From NCBI GenBank assembly GCA_945866135.1, contig CAMBGF010000006.1:1-36682 (forward strand): a DNA stretch of 36,682 nucleotides, given 5' to 3'. A model generated the notes under the pieces. That model was given only the letters and a program-made list of their open reading frames with translations, searched no databases and was not told the origin of the DNA. The stretch is from Bifidobacterium breve. Its GTDB lineage: Bacteria; Actinomycetota; Actinomycetes; S36-B12; UBA5976. Position numbers and translations under genes: made by a program. Positions 16,116-23,581 of this stretch are shown one piece after another (position 1 is the stretch's first letter; each line of letters begins with the position of its first letter).

Positions 16116-17726
16116 ATGGAAAATGACACAGTCGCAAAAGAACCTGCTTCCCAATTTGACCTAACACCAACATATTTAACGGAACGAAAAAATTTCCGAA
16201 AAGACTTTGGTCGTAAAGAGGTTTTATTCTTTTCCCTCTGCTCGGTAATTGGATTAGACACAATTGCAATAGTTGCTGCTGCTGGTCCGCAAGCAATTTC
16301 CTGGATGGCGGTACTTGCTATCGTTTTCTTGATTCCGGCAGCAATGGTTTTTGCTGAGTTAAGCTCCACGTTTACTTTTCAAGGTGGACCTTATATGTGG
16401 ATCCGCTTGGCGTTTGGTCATCTGGCGGGTTCAATCAGTTCAGTCATAAGTTGGATTAAGAGTCCGATTTGGCTTGGCGGGGTTCTAACCATTGTGGTGA
16501 TTACTGCTGCTGAAACATTTTTTATGGCTGGCTCTCAAATGTCGCAGTTTTCATTTTATCGATTTGCTTTAGCATTCATTTGGCTTTCAATTCTTGCAAA
16601 TAACTATTCCTTCCGAGTGGGTAAATGGGTTTCAGTATTTGGCGTACTTTCCAGACTCATCCTGATTCCGTTATTTACAATTACCGTTATTGCGTTCGGG
16701 TTTATAAACGGCATGGGCGGTGTTGCATTTTCTGATTTTGGGTTGAGCTTTGATGGCTTGATTCTGACAATTCCCATTATTTTATTTGCTTTTCTTGGAC
16801 TGGAAAATGTGAGTGCGGCCAGTGCCGAGATGCAATACGCAAAGCGCGACCTGCCTTACGCTGTATTTCGAACCACGGCGTTTGCCATGTTTTTTTATGG
16901 CATTCCTATTTTGGCTGTGCTATTGGTTTTACCGGTTAACCAAGTGGATGGTCTTGCTGGTTTTGTTGATGCGCTCAAAACTGTGTTTACTGTTTACGGT
17001 GGCGGCATTGCCGAAGATGGCACAGTCACTTTAAGTGGAGCCGGTATTTACTTGGGTGGATTTGCTGGAGTGCTAATAATCTTGACCATTTTTTCAACTG
17101 GAGTTACTTGGTTGATGTCTACCAATCGCAATTTAGCAATGGCTTGTTTTGATGGTTCAGCTCCACGTTGGCTTGGTCATACCAATCCTCGATACGGCAC
17201 ACCTGTTCGACTAAACAACATAACTGGGATAGTGGCCTCGGCAATTTTGATTTTGGGTTACCAATTAAATGAGGGTTACCTAGCAAAATATTTTGGCGTT
17301 GCAGTTAGTTTTGCCGTGGCGGCTTCATTGCTGACTTATCTCGGAATTTTTCCAGCGTTTTGGGTACTGCGCAATAAGTACCCTGATGTGGCGCGGCCCT
17401 ACAAAGTCCGGGCCCACCGCACAATATCTATCTGGTTGACCCTAGTAGTTGCATTTGGTATTTCACAATTGCTTGCACCTGGGCTTGGCGATCGGTGGTT
17501 TGGTAATGACTATCTGCCTTCGGGTTGGATTGGTGACCAAGGCCGTCCCTATTATTTAACTCAATTTGGTGTGCTGGGGGTCATGATTGTTATTGCAACT
17601 TTGTTCAGAATCCTAGGTCTAGCCAGATCCAAGGCGGATGCTCGAAAAGAAATTGCTGAACAGCTGCCCGAAGATGAGTTAGTTGCAGAACCGATTGAAG
17701 TAGCCCCGGAGTCAGATAACAAGTAG
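16116..17726 (+). CDS. APC-superfamily amino acid permease
   Basis: A 536-residue transporter with about 12 hydrophobic segments. The first helix region carries the unwound glycine-type motif VIGLDTIAIVAAAGPQAISW. The segment TFTFQGGPYMWIRLAFG follows helix 2, and FAFLGLENVSAASAEMQYAKRDLPYAV is the typical helix 6-7 region of the amino acid-polyamine-organocation family, closest in appearance to glutamate/GABA antiporter-like members. The C-terminus is long and acidic (PEDELVAEPIEVAPESDN). The substrate is unknown. It stands alone, 112 bases after rmuC. Confidence 0.9.
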   Translation: MENDTVAKEPASQFDLTPTYLTERKNFRKDFGRKEVLFFSLCSVIGLDTIAIVAAAGPQAISWMAVLAIVFLIPAAMVFAELSSTFTFQGGPYMWIRLAFGHLAGSISSVISWIKSPIWLGGVLTIVVITAAETFFMAGSQMSQFSFYRFALAFIWLSILANNYSFRVGKWVSVFGVLSRLILIPLFTITVIAFGFINGMGGVAFSDFGLSFDGLILTIPIILFAFLGLENVSAASAEMQYAKRDLPYAVFRTTAFAMFFYGIPILAVLLVLPVNQVDGLAGFVDALKTVFTVYGGGIAEDGTVTLSGAGIYLGGFAGVLIILTIFSTGVTWLMSTNRNLAMACFDGSAPRWLGHTNPRYGTPVRLNNITGIVASAILILGYQLNEGYLAKYFGVAVSFAVAASLLTYLGIFPAFWVLRNKYPDVARPYKVRAHRTISIWLTLVVAFGISQLLAPGLGDRWFGNDYLPSGWIGDQGRPYYLTQFGVLGVMIVIATLFRILGLARSKADARKEIAEQLPEDELVAEPIEVAPESDNK

Positions 17727-17749
17727 CACCTTGCCGTACGGTTACTTCC

Positions 17750-18448
17750 ATGATCACTTCTGTTATTGATGTTGCAAACGCCGAAGCCCTAGTCGCTAAG
17801 TATGCAAGCGAACTCAGCAATGAAGAAGTGGCGGCTGATTCGTTACTGCCTGATTGGTCTCGTGGCCATGTACTTACGCACTTAGCAAACAATGCCCGCG
17901 GTCTTTCGAATCTGATCGAATGGGCACTAACTGGTGTGCAAAAGGATATGTATGTGTCCGTCGAGCAGCGCGGACTTGATATTGAATCTGGAGCGAAACG
18001 AGATGGCTCAGAAATTATTGCCGACTTTCTGGAGCAATCTAAGCTCTTTGCGAAAAATCTGGATCGATTGATTGAAGGTCCACTTTTAACCCAAGAAGTT
18101 GTTATGGGTAACGGCTCTCAAATTCATCCCCACGGAATCACCACACTTCGCGAACGTGAGTGCTTGGTGCACTTGGTTGACCTCGGTCTGGAATACAAGT
18201 CAACCGACTGGACGTTTGATTTTTGTATTAAAACTTTAAAAAGTATTACTGGTGGCAAGCGAAAGGAAGCAGTTAAGTTCCGGTTACTAATTGCCGGCGA
18301 CCACACTTGGACTGGCGATCAAAATGGTATGACGGACATTTTTGGCGTCCCGCAAGATCTAGCAGCCTGGTTAATGGGCCGTGAACCTGACGGGAAATTA
18401 GTAACTTCTGATGGTTCAGCGCTGGGTAAACCACCCGTTTGGCTTTAG
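17750..18448 (+). CDS. Maleylpyruvate isomerase-family, mycothiol-dependent type enzyme
   Basis: A 232-residue protein of the DinB/MDMPI fold. The presumed metal ligands are H44 (SRGHVLTHLANN) and E137 plus H141 in RERECLVHLVDL, which match the His, Glu and His positions of mycothiol-dependent maleylpyruvate isomerase. Such enzymes use mycothiol, the actinobacterial thiol, to isomerise or detoxify substrates. The C-terminal part (GVPQDLAAWLMGR) resembles the SCP2-like extension often found in this family. The substrate is not known. No aromatic-degradation genes are adjacent, so a maleylpyruvate role is not supported by context. Confidence 0.85.
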   Translation: MITSVIDVANAEALVAKYASELSNEEVAADSLLPDWSRGHVLTHLANNARGLSNLIEWALTGVQKDMYVSVEQRGLDIESGAKRDGSEIIADFLEQSKLFAKNLDRLIEGPLLTQEVVMGNGSQIHPHGITTLRERECLVHLVDLGLEYKSTDWTFDFCIKTLKSITGGKRKEAVKFRLLIAGDHTWTGDQNGMTDIFGVPQDLAAWLMGREPDGKLVTSDGSALGKPPVWL

Positions 18449-18494
18449 AGTCTTAATAACCACGGTAAAACAATTCAATGGAAAGTAGCTAAAT

Positions 18495-18707
18495 ATGTCT
18501 GAAGAAAAAGCCAAGATTTCAATTCGTGCAAACGGCTCAATGCGAGTAGAAGGCGCAACTTTGATTGGAGCTGACGGCGCGGTTATTTCTGAAAAGGAAA
18601 GTTTTTCACTTTGTCGCTGTGGTCACTCAAAGGACAAGCCATTTTGTGATGGCTCGCATCGTGAAGCTGGCTTTGAAGATGCCGGCGAACACGCCCCCGT
18701 TGAGTAA
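18495..18707 (+). CDS. CDGSH-type iron-sulfur protein
   Basis: A 70-residue protein with a single C-x-C-x8-C-x3-H cluster: C40, C42, C51 and H55 in CRCGHSKDKPFCDGSH. This binds a redox-active [2Fe-2S] cluster in the mitoNEET-like family. The N-terminal half (ISIRANGSMRVEG) is the small beta domain commonly seen before bacterial CDGSH motifs. A GGAAAG site precedes the ATG. Its stop overlaps the start of the next gene as TAATG, so both are probably translated together. Physiological partner unknown. Confidence 0.93.
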   Translation: MSEEKAKISIRANGSMRVEGATLIGADGAVISEKESFSLCRCGHSKDKPFCDGSHREAGFEDAGEHAPVE

Positions 18708-18967
18708 TGGAGCTACTTGAGTTAAAAAGTATCTGGAACGACGTTCTAGACGAACTCGAAGCAACAAATCGAATTGCTTGGCTGGCTTTCTTTGACGCAC
18801 GATTAGCAAAACTGGAAAATCAAGTTTTAACTTTGGATTTCTCTGACGCTTCAAAGTTCCAAGATGGCCATGATGTAAAAAGCACAGTTTCAAATAACAC
18901 TTACGATGCATTGCTTACTGCTATAGAAAAACTAACTGGGCTAAGTCTGACTTTGGAAGTTAGTTAA
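18707..18967 (+). CDS. Small protein resembling the DnaX (Pol III gamma/tau) C-terminal domain
   Basis: An 86-residue protein, translationally coupled to the CDGSH gene (TAATG). The pattern LKSIWNDVLDEL - R-x-x-W - ARLAKLENQVLTLDFSDAS - ALLTAIEKLTGLSLTLEV parallels the actinobacterial DnaX domain that follows the AAA+ clamp-loader core (W-x-x-VL, a basic helix, a beta hairpin with LTL-x-F, then a helix ending in a G-x-x-L-x-V strand). No ATPase core is attached. The similarity is from pattern recall, not alignment. It could be a standalone accessory subunit, a relic of dnaX, or an unrelated small protein. Confidence 0.6.
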   Translation: MELLELKSIWNDVLDELEATNRIAWLAFFDARLAKLENQVLTLDFSDASKFQDGHDVKSTVSNNTYDALLTAIEKLTGLSLTLEVS

Positions 18968-18977
18968 GTCAGGTCCC

Positions 18978-20153
18978 ATGATGCGCTTAATAAAACAAAT
19001 TAGTTTTCTTGTGGTCGTAATTGCCTTAGTAGCAATCGGTGGATTTTGGATCAGCGACCAAGATGGGGCTGAAACCACGCAGGCTGAAATTTCGACTTTA
19101 AGTTCGCAAAGTGCTAGCCCCGAACCAAAACTTCGCAATATTTCGATTGTTTCCAGTGGCGACATTTTGTTGCATGAAAGATTATGGGCCCAAGCCAAAG
19201 CCGATGGCACTGATGGAAATTTAGATTTTTACCCGCAACTTGCAGATCTAGAGCCGGTGATCAGTTCTGCTGATCTCGCGCTTTGTCATTTAGAAACACC
19301 GTTGGCAGAGCCCGGCGTTGACTACCAGGGATATCCAACTTTTAATGTCCCACCGCAGATAACAGATGCCATCATCAAACTTGGCTTTGATGTGTGTGGC
19401 ACGGCCTCCAACCACAGTTTGGATCAAGGATTTGCGGGCTTAAAACGAACTATCGCAACTTTGGACGCTGCCGGTATCCCCCACACTGGCACTGCGGTTT
19501 CGCAGGATGCTGCAAGTAGGCCATTGATTATGGATGTGAAGACCGAAAACGGAATAGTAAAAGTAGGAATCCTTTCCTATACATATGGCTTCAATGGCTT
19601 TGAGCGCGATGCCGATAAAACTTGGAGCGCGAACCTAATTGATCCAGTTGCAATCATCGCGGAAGCAAAGTTGGCGCGATCACAAGGCGCGGAAATAGTC
19701 ATCACTAAATTGCATTGGGGCACAGAATACACAAACAGAGCCAATGACTTCCAGACATCAGTTGCGCAAGCACTGGCTGACTCTGGACAAATAGATTTAA
19801 TCGATGGCTCGCATAGTCATTCCGTGCAACCGCTAACTCAAATTGGTAATACCTGGATTACTTATAGTCATGGAAATTTTGTTGCCGCGCATCGAGAACC
19901 CACAACAATCAAATCTGAAGGTCTGATAACTCGCTGGGAGTTTATTGAAGGTTCGGCCGGAAAGTTTTCGTTGTTCTGTGTTACTGAAGTTCCGACACTA
20001 ATTCGCGATGATCGCCCAGTTCGAGTTATCGACGTTAACAAAGCCTTAGCTACTGGAGAATATCTCGGCGAAACAAAACAGCGCCTTGAAGAAGCGAAAT
20101 CTCGCACTGATAAAACCGTTAGGGCTCTTGGCTTTATAAATTTTTGTAACTAA
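18978..20153 (+). CDS. CapA-family (PGA_cap) protein, membrane-anchored or secreted
   Basis: A 391-residue protein with one N-terminal hydrophobic segment (about residues 7-26) that acts as signal or anchor. The CapA metallophosphatase-like motifs follow in order: SSGDILLH, LCHLETPLA, GTASNHSLDQG, TKLHWGTEY, DGSHSHSVQP and YSHGNF. These Asp/His residues form the metal centre in the calcineurin-like fold. CapA proteins are linked to poly-gamma-glutamate capsule or other envelope polymers, but no capB/capC is adjacent, so an exact role is open. The start could be either of two consecutive ATGs. Confidence 0.9.
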   Translation: MMRLIKQISFLVVVIALVAIGGFWISDQDGAETTQAEISTLSSQSASPEPKLRNISIVSSGDILLHERLWAQAKADGTDGNLDFYPQLADLEPVISSADLALCHLETPLAEPGVDYQGYPTFNVPPQITDAIIKLGFDVCGTASNHSLDQGFAGLKRTIATLDAAGIPHTGTAVSQDAASRPLIMDVKTENGIVKVGILSYTYGFNGFERDADKTWSANLIDPVAIIAEAKLARSQGAEIVITKLHWGTEYTNRANDFQTSVAQALADSGQIDLIDGSHSHSVQPLTQIGNTWITYSHGNFVAAHREPTTIKSEGLITRWEFIEGSAGKFSLFCVTEVPTLIRDDRPVRVIDVNKALATGEYLGETKQRLEEAKSRTDKTVRALGFINFCN

Positions 20154-20183
20154 ATAGCTACCTTTGACTAACTTAAAACTCTG

Positions 20184-20226
20184 CGCGCTCGAAGGGATTC
20201 GAACCCCTAACCTTCTGATCCGTAGT
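20184..20226 (-). pseudogene. 3' half of a tRNA-Arg(ACG) gene: probable att site remnant
   Basis: On the minus strand the sequence runs from the anticodon loop CTACGGA (20225-20219, anticodon ACG at 20223-20221), through the 3' anticodon stem TCAGA and the T arm GGGG-TTCGAAT-CCC, to the acceptor strand CGAGCGC (20191-20185) and discriminator G. The expected 5' half (acceptor strand, D arm, 5' anticodon stem) is absent; the preceding bases do not pair. Breakage at the anticodon loop is where tyrosine integrases recombine into tRNA genes. By tRNA polarity, the former element would lie toward higher coordinates. Confidence 0.8.
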
Positions 20227-20338
20227 ACGCAACGCAGTGTCTCGGCTGTACCTAATAACCCGGGGTCAAACCCTAATTACTTCGCAGTACAACGGAAACG
20301 TCGGCTCTGCATTTCTAGGGAACAGCGCTGGATCCAAA
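20227..20338. other. Short non-coding interval beside tRNA fragment
   Basis: No gene, hairpin or integrase remnant could be recognised between the tRNA-Arg fragment and the end of the exported-protein gene. It may be decayed DNA from an inserted element. Confidence 0.4.
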
Positions 20339-20884
20339 CTAGAATCCACAAATGGCGACGGAAGGGTTCGGGTTATTGAAGCATCCAAAATTGTCGATGA
20401 ATAGCGAAGCCCAGTACATCTTTGCAGGGAGTGTGGCGCCAGATGGAGAAAGGATCTTTAGCTTCATCGACAGCACATTGCCAGCACTGCTTAGGTCTCC
20501 AGTGATCTCAACAATGACGGTGTGAGCAACCGCATCGGTTGCAGCACTGTCCCAGTAGGTAAGCGCAGCATTAGGTGGATCGGCGCTAAAGGAGTCCTCA
20601 CTTGTGTCGGACCACAGCGCAACGAAGTCGGTGAGCGACAAGTCTTGTATGTCCCGAAAGGGGCGGTCGCTAAATCCCACGAGGCTTCCCACCGGCACGC
20701 TCAACACACTCGAGGACTGGTCAAAGTCGGTGGTTCCAGCTGACTGCAAAGAGTACAACCATGATTCCGTTGCGGCCTCTGATGCGGAAGGAGTTTTATC
20801 TTTTGCATTGAACAAAAAGATTGAAAGCGCCACAACCGCAATCACAGTAATTATGGCCAATAGTGGTACCAAGAATTTACGCAT
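20339..20884 (-). CDS. Unrecognised exported, membrane-anchored protein
   Basis: A 181-residue protein with a basic start (MRKF) and a single hydrophobic helix at about residues 5-25. The remaining 155 residues should lie outside the membrane. That domain is Ser/Asp/Thr-rich, has two cysteines near the C-terminus (NFGCFNNPN and AICGF) that could form a disulfide, and shows no family I recognise. A GGGAG site lies 8 bases before the ATG. It diverges from the response regulator gene, with a large palindrome midway between the starts, so it is a good candidate target of that regulator. Function unknown. Confidence 0.75.
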   Translation of the reverse strand: MRKFLVPLLAIITVIAVVALSIFLFNAKDKTPSASEAATESWLYSLQSAGTTDFDQSSSVLSVPVGSLVGFSDRPFRDIQDLSLTDFVALWSDTSEDSFSADPPNAALTYWDSAATDAVAHTVIVEITGDLSSAGNVLSMKLKILSPSGATLPAKMYWASLFIDNFGCFNNPNPSVAICGF

Positions 20885-20972
20885 AATCGAAGCTCCCTTT
20901 TCTTAGAATTATTTGCAACATACCAACATGACAGGAGTAATACATCACTCAAAAGGCAATTAGGGCAAATGT

Positions 20973-21011
20973 CTAGGGTTACCCCTAGTACCTGCCTAGG
21001 GGTAACCCTAG
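20973..21011. promoter_or_regulatory. Perfect 16-bp inverted repeat with nested dyads (probable operator)
   Basis: The left arm CTAGGGTTACCCCTAG (20973-20988) and right arm CTAGGGGTAACCCTAG (20996-21011) are exact reverse complements separated by 7 bases. Each arm is itself a dyad of the form CTAGGG-N4-CCCTAG, so there are four half-sites; the two dyad centres are 23 bp apart. It lies between divergent genes, 88 bases from one start and 73 from the other. Binding by the adjacent LuxR-type regulator is inference. As RNA it would form a very stable hairpin without a strong T run. Confidence 0.8.
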
Positions 21012-21031
21012 CGATGCGTAAATTTTCCGCT

Positions 21032-21060
21032 TTGAAATCTCATTTGCGGCATTCTCCTAT
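21032..21060 (+). promoter_or_regulatory. Possible promoter of the two-component operon
   Basis: TTGAAA (21032-21037), a 17-base spacer and TCCTAT (21055-21060) precede the response regulator ATG at 21085. The -10 match is weak. The palindrome lies just upstream of the -35 box, a position suited to an activator. Confidence 0.4.
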
Positions 21061-21084
21061 TCGAGACAGGACATACTTCTAGAT

Positions 21085-21741
21085 ATGGAAAAGCCAAGGT
21101 TGCTCGTCGTTGAGGATGATGCATTTACGCGAACATCAATAGTCGGTGCGCTTGTTAGTAACGGCATCGAAGTTGTTGATGCCGTTGGTACCTCTGCAGA
21201 GGCTGTAACTTCGTTCGAGAATCATGATCCGAATGTGGTGCTACTTGATTTAGATCTTGGGTATGGGCCAACAGGACTAGATCTTGCTCGCGCCTTTCGG
21301 ATCCGAAATCCAAATGTTGGTCTAGTAATGCTCACATCATATTCTGATCCAAGATTGTTGCGAGCAAATTTACCTAACATCCCACTAGGCACTGAATACC
21401 TAGTGAAGAGCAATGTTGGAGAAATCAAAGTAGTCAGCGAAGCAATTATGCAAGCCATTATGAACGCCGCTGGTTCAAGAACCGGATCTAGGCAGCCAAA
21501 GAATGATGTGCCTCGTGAGATTGAAGGTATGACAGATGTCCAAGTTGAAACACTTCGCATGGTGGCGCAAGGTCATACCAATGGCGAAATTGCTAAATTA
21601 AGGTTTGTTACCGAAAAAGCGGTTGAACAAACGATCGCCAAGATTGCTAAGGCCCTCGACATACCAGCAGCGACAAACCAGAACCAAAGGGTGCACATTG
21701 CGCGGGTTTATTTCCGATTAACAGGCCAAGGTCATTTGTAG
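21085..21741 (+). CDS. LuxR/NarL-type response regulator
   Basis: A 218-residue two-component regulator. The receiver domain (about 1-125) has the acidic pair E10-D11-D12, phosphoacceptor D55 in VVLLDLDLG, T84/S85 and K108. The C-terminal LuxR-type helix-turn-helix (about 150-212) shows VQVETLRMVAQGHTNGEIAK and FVTEKAVEQTIAKIAKALD. Its stop overlaps the kinase start (TAGTG), so both are co-translated. A large palindrome upstream suggests autoregulation or control of the divergent exported protein. The stimulus is unknown. Confidence 0.93.
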   Translation: MEKPRLLVVEDDAFTRTSIVGALVSNGIEVVDAVGTSAEAVTSFENHDPNVVLLDLDLGYGPTGLDLARAFRIRNPNVGLVMLTSYSDPRLLRANLPNIPLGTEYLVKSNVGEIKVVSEAIMQAIMNAAGSRTGSRQPKNDVPREIEGMTDVQVETLRMVAQGHTNGEIAKLRFVTEKAVEQTIAKIAKALDIPAATNQNQRVHIARVYFRLTGQGHL

Positions 21742-23462
21742 TGTTATCGGCTAGCACGCGCAAAGCACTAACGGGGCGATGGGTGATTTCCCGCACTCCA
21801 TTTTTGGTAATCGCCCCCACAGCTGTGGCATCAGTTGTGTTGATAGAAGCTACTAGTTTTGATGCGAACGAACTTGGTGGCTGGCTACTTGCATCCGCCG
21901 GAGGTTATCTCGTTTTTTGTGAGTTGCTATACCTCTCGCACCTAACAATTTTTAGAAATCGAGCGACCAAGCCGGTCCCTGTTGCCTGGATCTTCATAAT
22001 TGGTTTTTTATTTGGCGCGATAAAGGGCGTCACTACTGGAACCCTAAGTATTTTACTAAACCTTGAATCCGATGTTGCGCAGGGAATTTCAGTAAGACTT
22101 TTTGGTGCCGGCTTTCTTGGCTTAATTGGCGTACCGGCCAGTGCCATTGTGATGAACACACTACAAGAATTCAGAGAAAGACGCGCAGAGCTTATTGCCG
22201 AACAGATCCGTCTTGAGTCCAAAGAGTTGCAAAGTCAAGAAGTCATTGCCGCAATGACCGCTCAGTTGCGATTATCCGTCGAGAGTGATTTGAGTGTTCT
22301 ACTTGAGGATCTGAAGCATAGTTTGGAAGAGACATCAGCACCTTCAGACTCATGGCAAATTCTTGCCGATGACTTAAGGATGAGCGCGCGAGAAACTGTG
22401 CGGGACATGAGTCATCGGCTATGGGAGCGACCATCAAGCTCGGTTAAAGACATCACATTGGTTGATCTTGGTAAAGCAATGATCACTACAAGTGCTTTTC
22501 CATTAATACTTATTCTTCCGCTCCTGCTGGCATCTGCTATTCCAGTAAATGTAAATATCCATGGCAGCAGCGAGCTACTTACTCGACTTTTGATGCTGGC
22601 TTTCACTACATCCCTGATCTACTTGAGCGCTACCTCTGCCATTGAGCGCTGGAGTAAACATAGGTATCAAATATATGTTTTTGCTATATTTTTAGCCGCA
22701 TCAGCTCCCGGTCTTTATTCCTTACTAATATTTGGCGATGCTATTGATCAACAATTCTTTGGCGTCAATGTGACGATTGCTATTTGGCTACCGCTATTAA
22801 CAATCACCTGCGGCTTGATCGATACTTCATTAAAGCAACGTAAAGAGATTCTAAATGAACTACAGGATAGAATCGATAAAAGTCGGATTCGCACAATATC
22901 TGAGGAAAATGAGACTGTCCGCCTTAGTAGCGACATGGCTAAGTATCTGCACGGAAACTTACAATCACGCTTGATGGCTTCGGCATTCGCAATTGAGATG
23001 GCAGGTAACGCGCAAGACTCAAAGGCGCTACTAGCTGAAATTGATAAGGCTAGGCAAAGTGTCACAACTCCATTCGACCAATTGATTTCCCACGAAATGG
23101 CTTCTATCGAAAATGAACTATCCAACTTGATGGTGATGTGGGACGGAATACTAACTACCCAAGTTGAAGTTATGGGCTCGGAAAATGATGTTTCAGTAAT
23201 TGATACTAGAAACATTGTTCACGTGGTTGAGGAAGCATTCTCAAATGCACTGCGGCATGGTTTAGCTACCGAAGCGACGATCTTCCTAAATTCAAGTGCA
23301 ACCGAAATCTCACTCACTGTCATAGATAACGGGATCGGACCGCGGGCTGGGGATCCTGGTTTAGGATCATCACTATTTAATTCAATTGCGGGAAGCAAGT
23401 GGTCACTTTCCCGAGGTCCCGAAGGTGTCGGCGCTGCGTTGAATTTGCAAATTACTAAGTAA
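21741..23462 (+). CDS. Membrane sensor histidine kinase (HisKA_3/NarL-partner type)
   Basis: A 573-residue kinase with an unusual layout. A first membrane block (about residues 18-140, roughly four helices) is followed by a cytoplasmic helical stretch (about 141-245), then a second membrane block (about 248-362). A linker coiled coil leads to the phosphoacceptor H404 in AKYLHGNLQSRL. The ATPase domain has the N-box EEAFSNALRHG (asparagine 502) and the G1 box DNGIG (529-533). It should phosphorylate the co-encoded LuxR-type regulator. The GTG start overlaps the regulator stop. No extracellular sensor domain of size is seen, so sensing is probably within the membrane. Confidence 0.9.
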   Translation: MLSASTRKALTGRWVISRTPFLVIAPTAVASVVLIEATSFDANELGGWLLASAGGYLVFCELLYLSHLTIFRNRATKPVPVAWIFIIGFLFGAIKGVTTGTLSILLNLESDVAQGISVRLFGAGFLGLIGVPASAIVMNTLQEFRERRAELIAEQIRLESKELQSQEVIAAMTAQLRLSVESDLSVLLEDLKHSLEETSAPSDSWQILADDLRMSARETVRDMSHRLWERPSSSVKDITLVDLGKAMITTSAFPLILILPLLLASAIPVNVNIHGSSELLTRLLMLAFTTSLIYLSATSAIERWSKHRYQIYVFAIFLAASAPGLYSLLIFGDAIDQQFFGVNVTIAIWLPLLTITCGLIDTSLKQRKEILNELQDRIDKSRIRTISEENETVRLSSDMAKYLHGNLQSRLMASAFAIEMAGNAQDSKALLAEIDKARQSVTTPFDQLISHEMASIENELSNLMVMWDGILTTQVEVMGSENDVSVIDTRNIVHVVEEAFSNALRHGLATEATIFLNSSATEISLTVIDNGIGPRAGDPGLGSSLFNSIAGSKWSLSRGPEGVGAALNLQITK

Positions 23463-23581
23463 TCACGGGAAGTTTCAAATAATCCTCATTGAATTACTTA
23501 GTTAAGTGAATCTAGCTAAGACCATGTAGTCTTCGGTGGTGGCGCCATAGGCGCAGCAATAGATGCAATCGAGGTGCACCT

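Noticed and set aside
20184-20260. Intact tRNA-Arg gene
   Set aside because: The 5' acceptor strand, D arm and 5' anticodon stem are missing; upstream bases do not pair with the 3' half.
20164-20379. Plus-strand reading frame with LEGIRTPNLLIRST
   Set aside because: This phrase is the well-known spurious translation of the antisense of a tRNA 3' half; the frame runs through the tRNA-Arg fragment and then noise.
20973-21011. Intrinsic bidirectional terminator
   Set aside because: It lies between divergent gene starts and has no strong T run on either side; an operator is more likely, though not proven.
23463-23581. Second att copy or integrase remnant at the right side of the two-component locus
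   Set aside because: Small palindromes such as ACTTA-GT-TAAGT occur, but no tRNA-Arg core sequence or gene remnant is visible.
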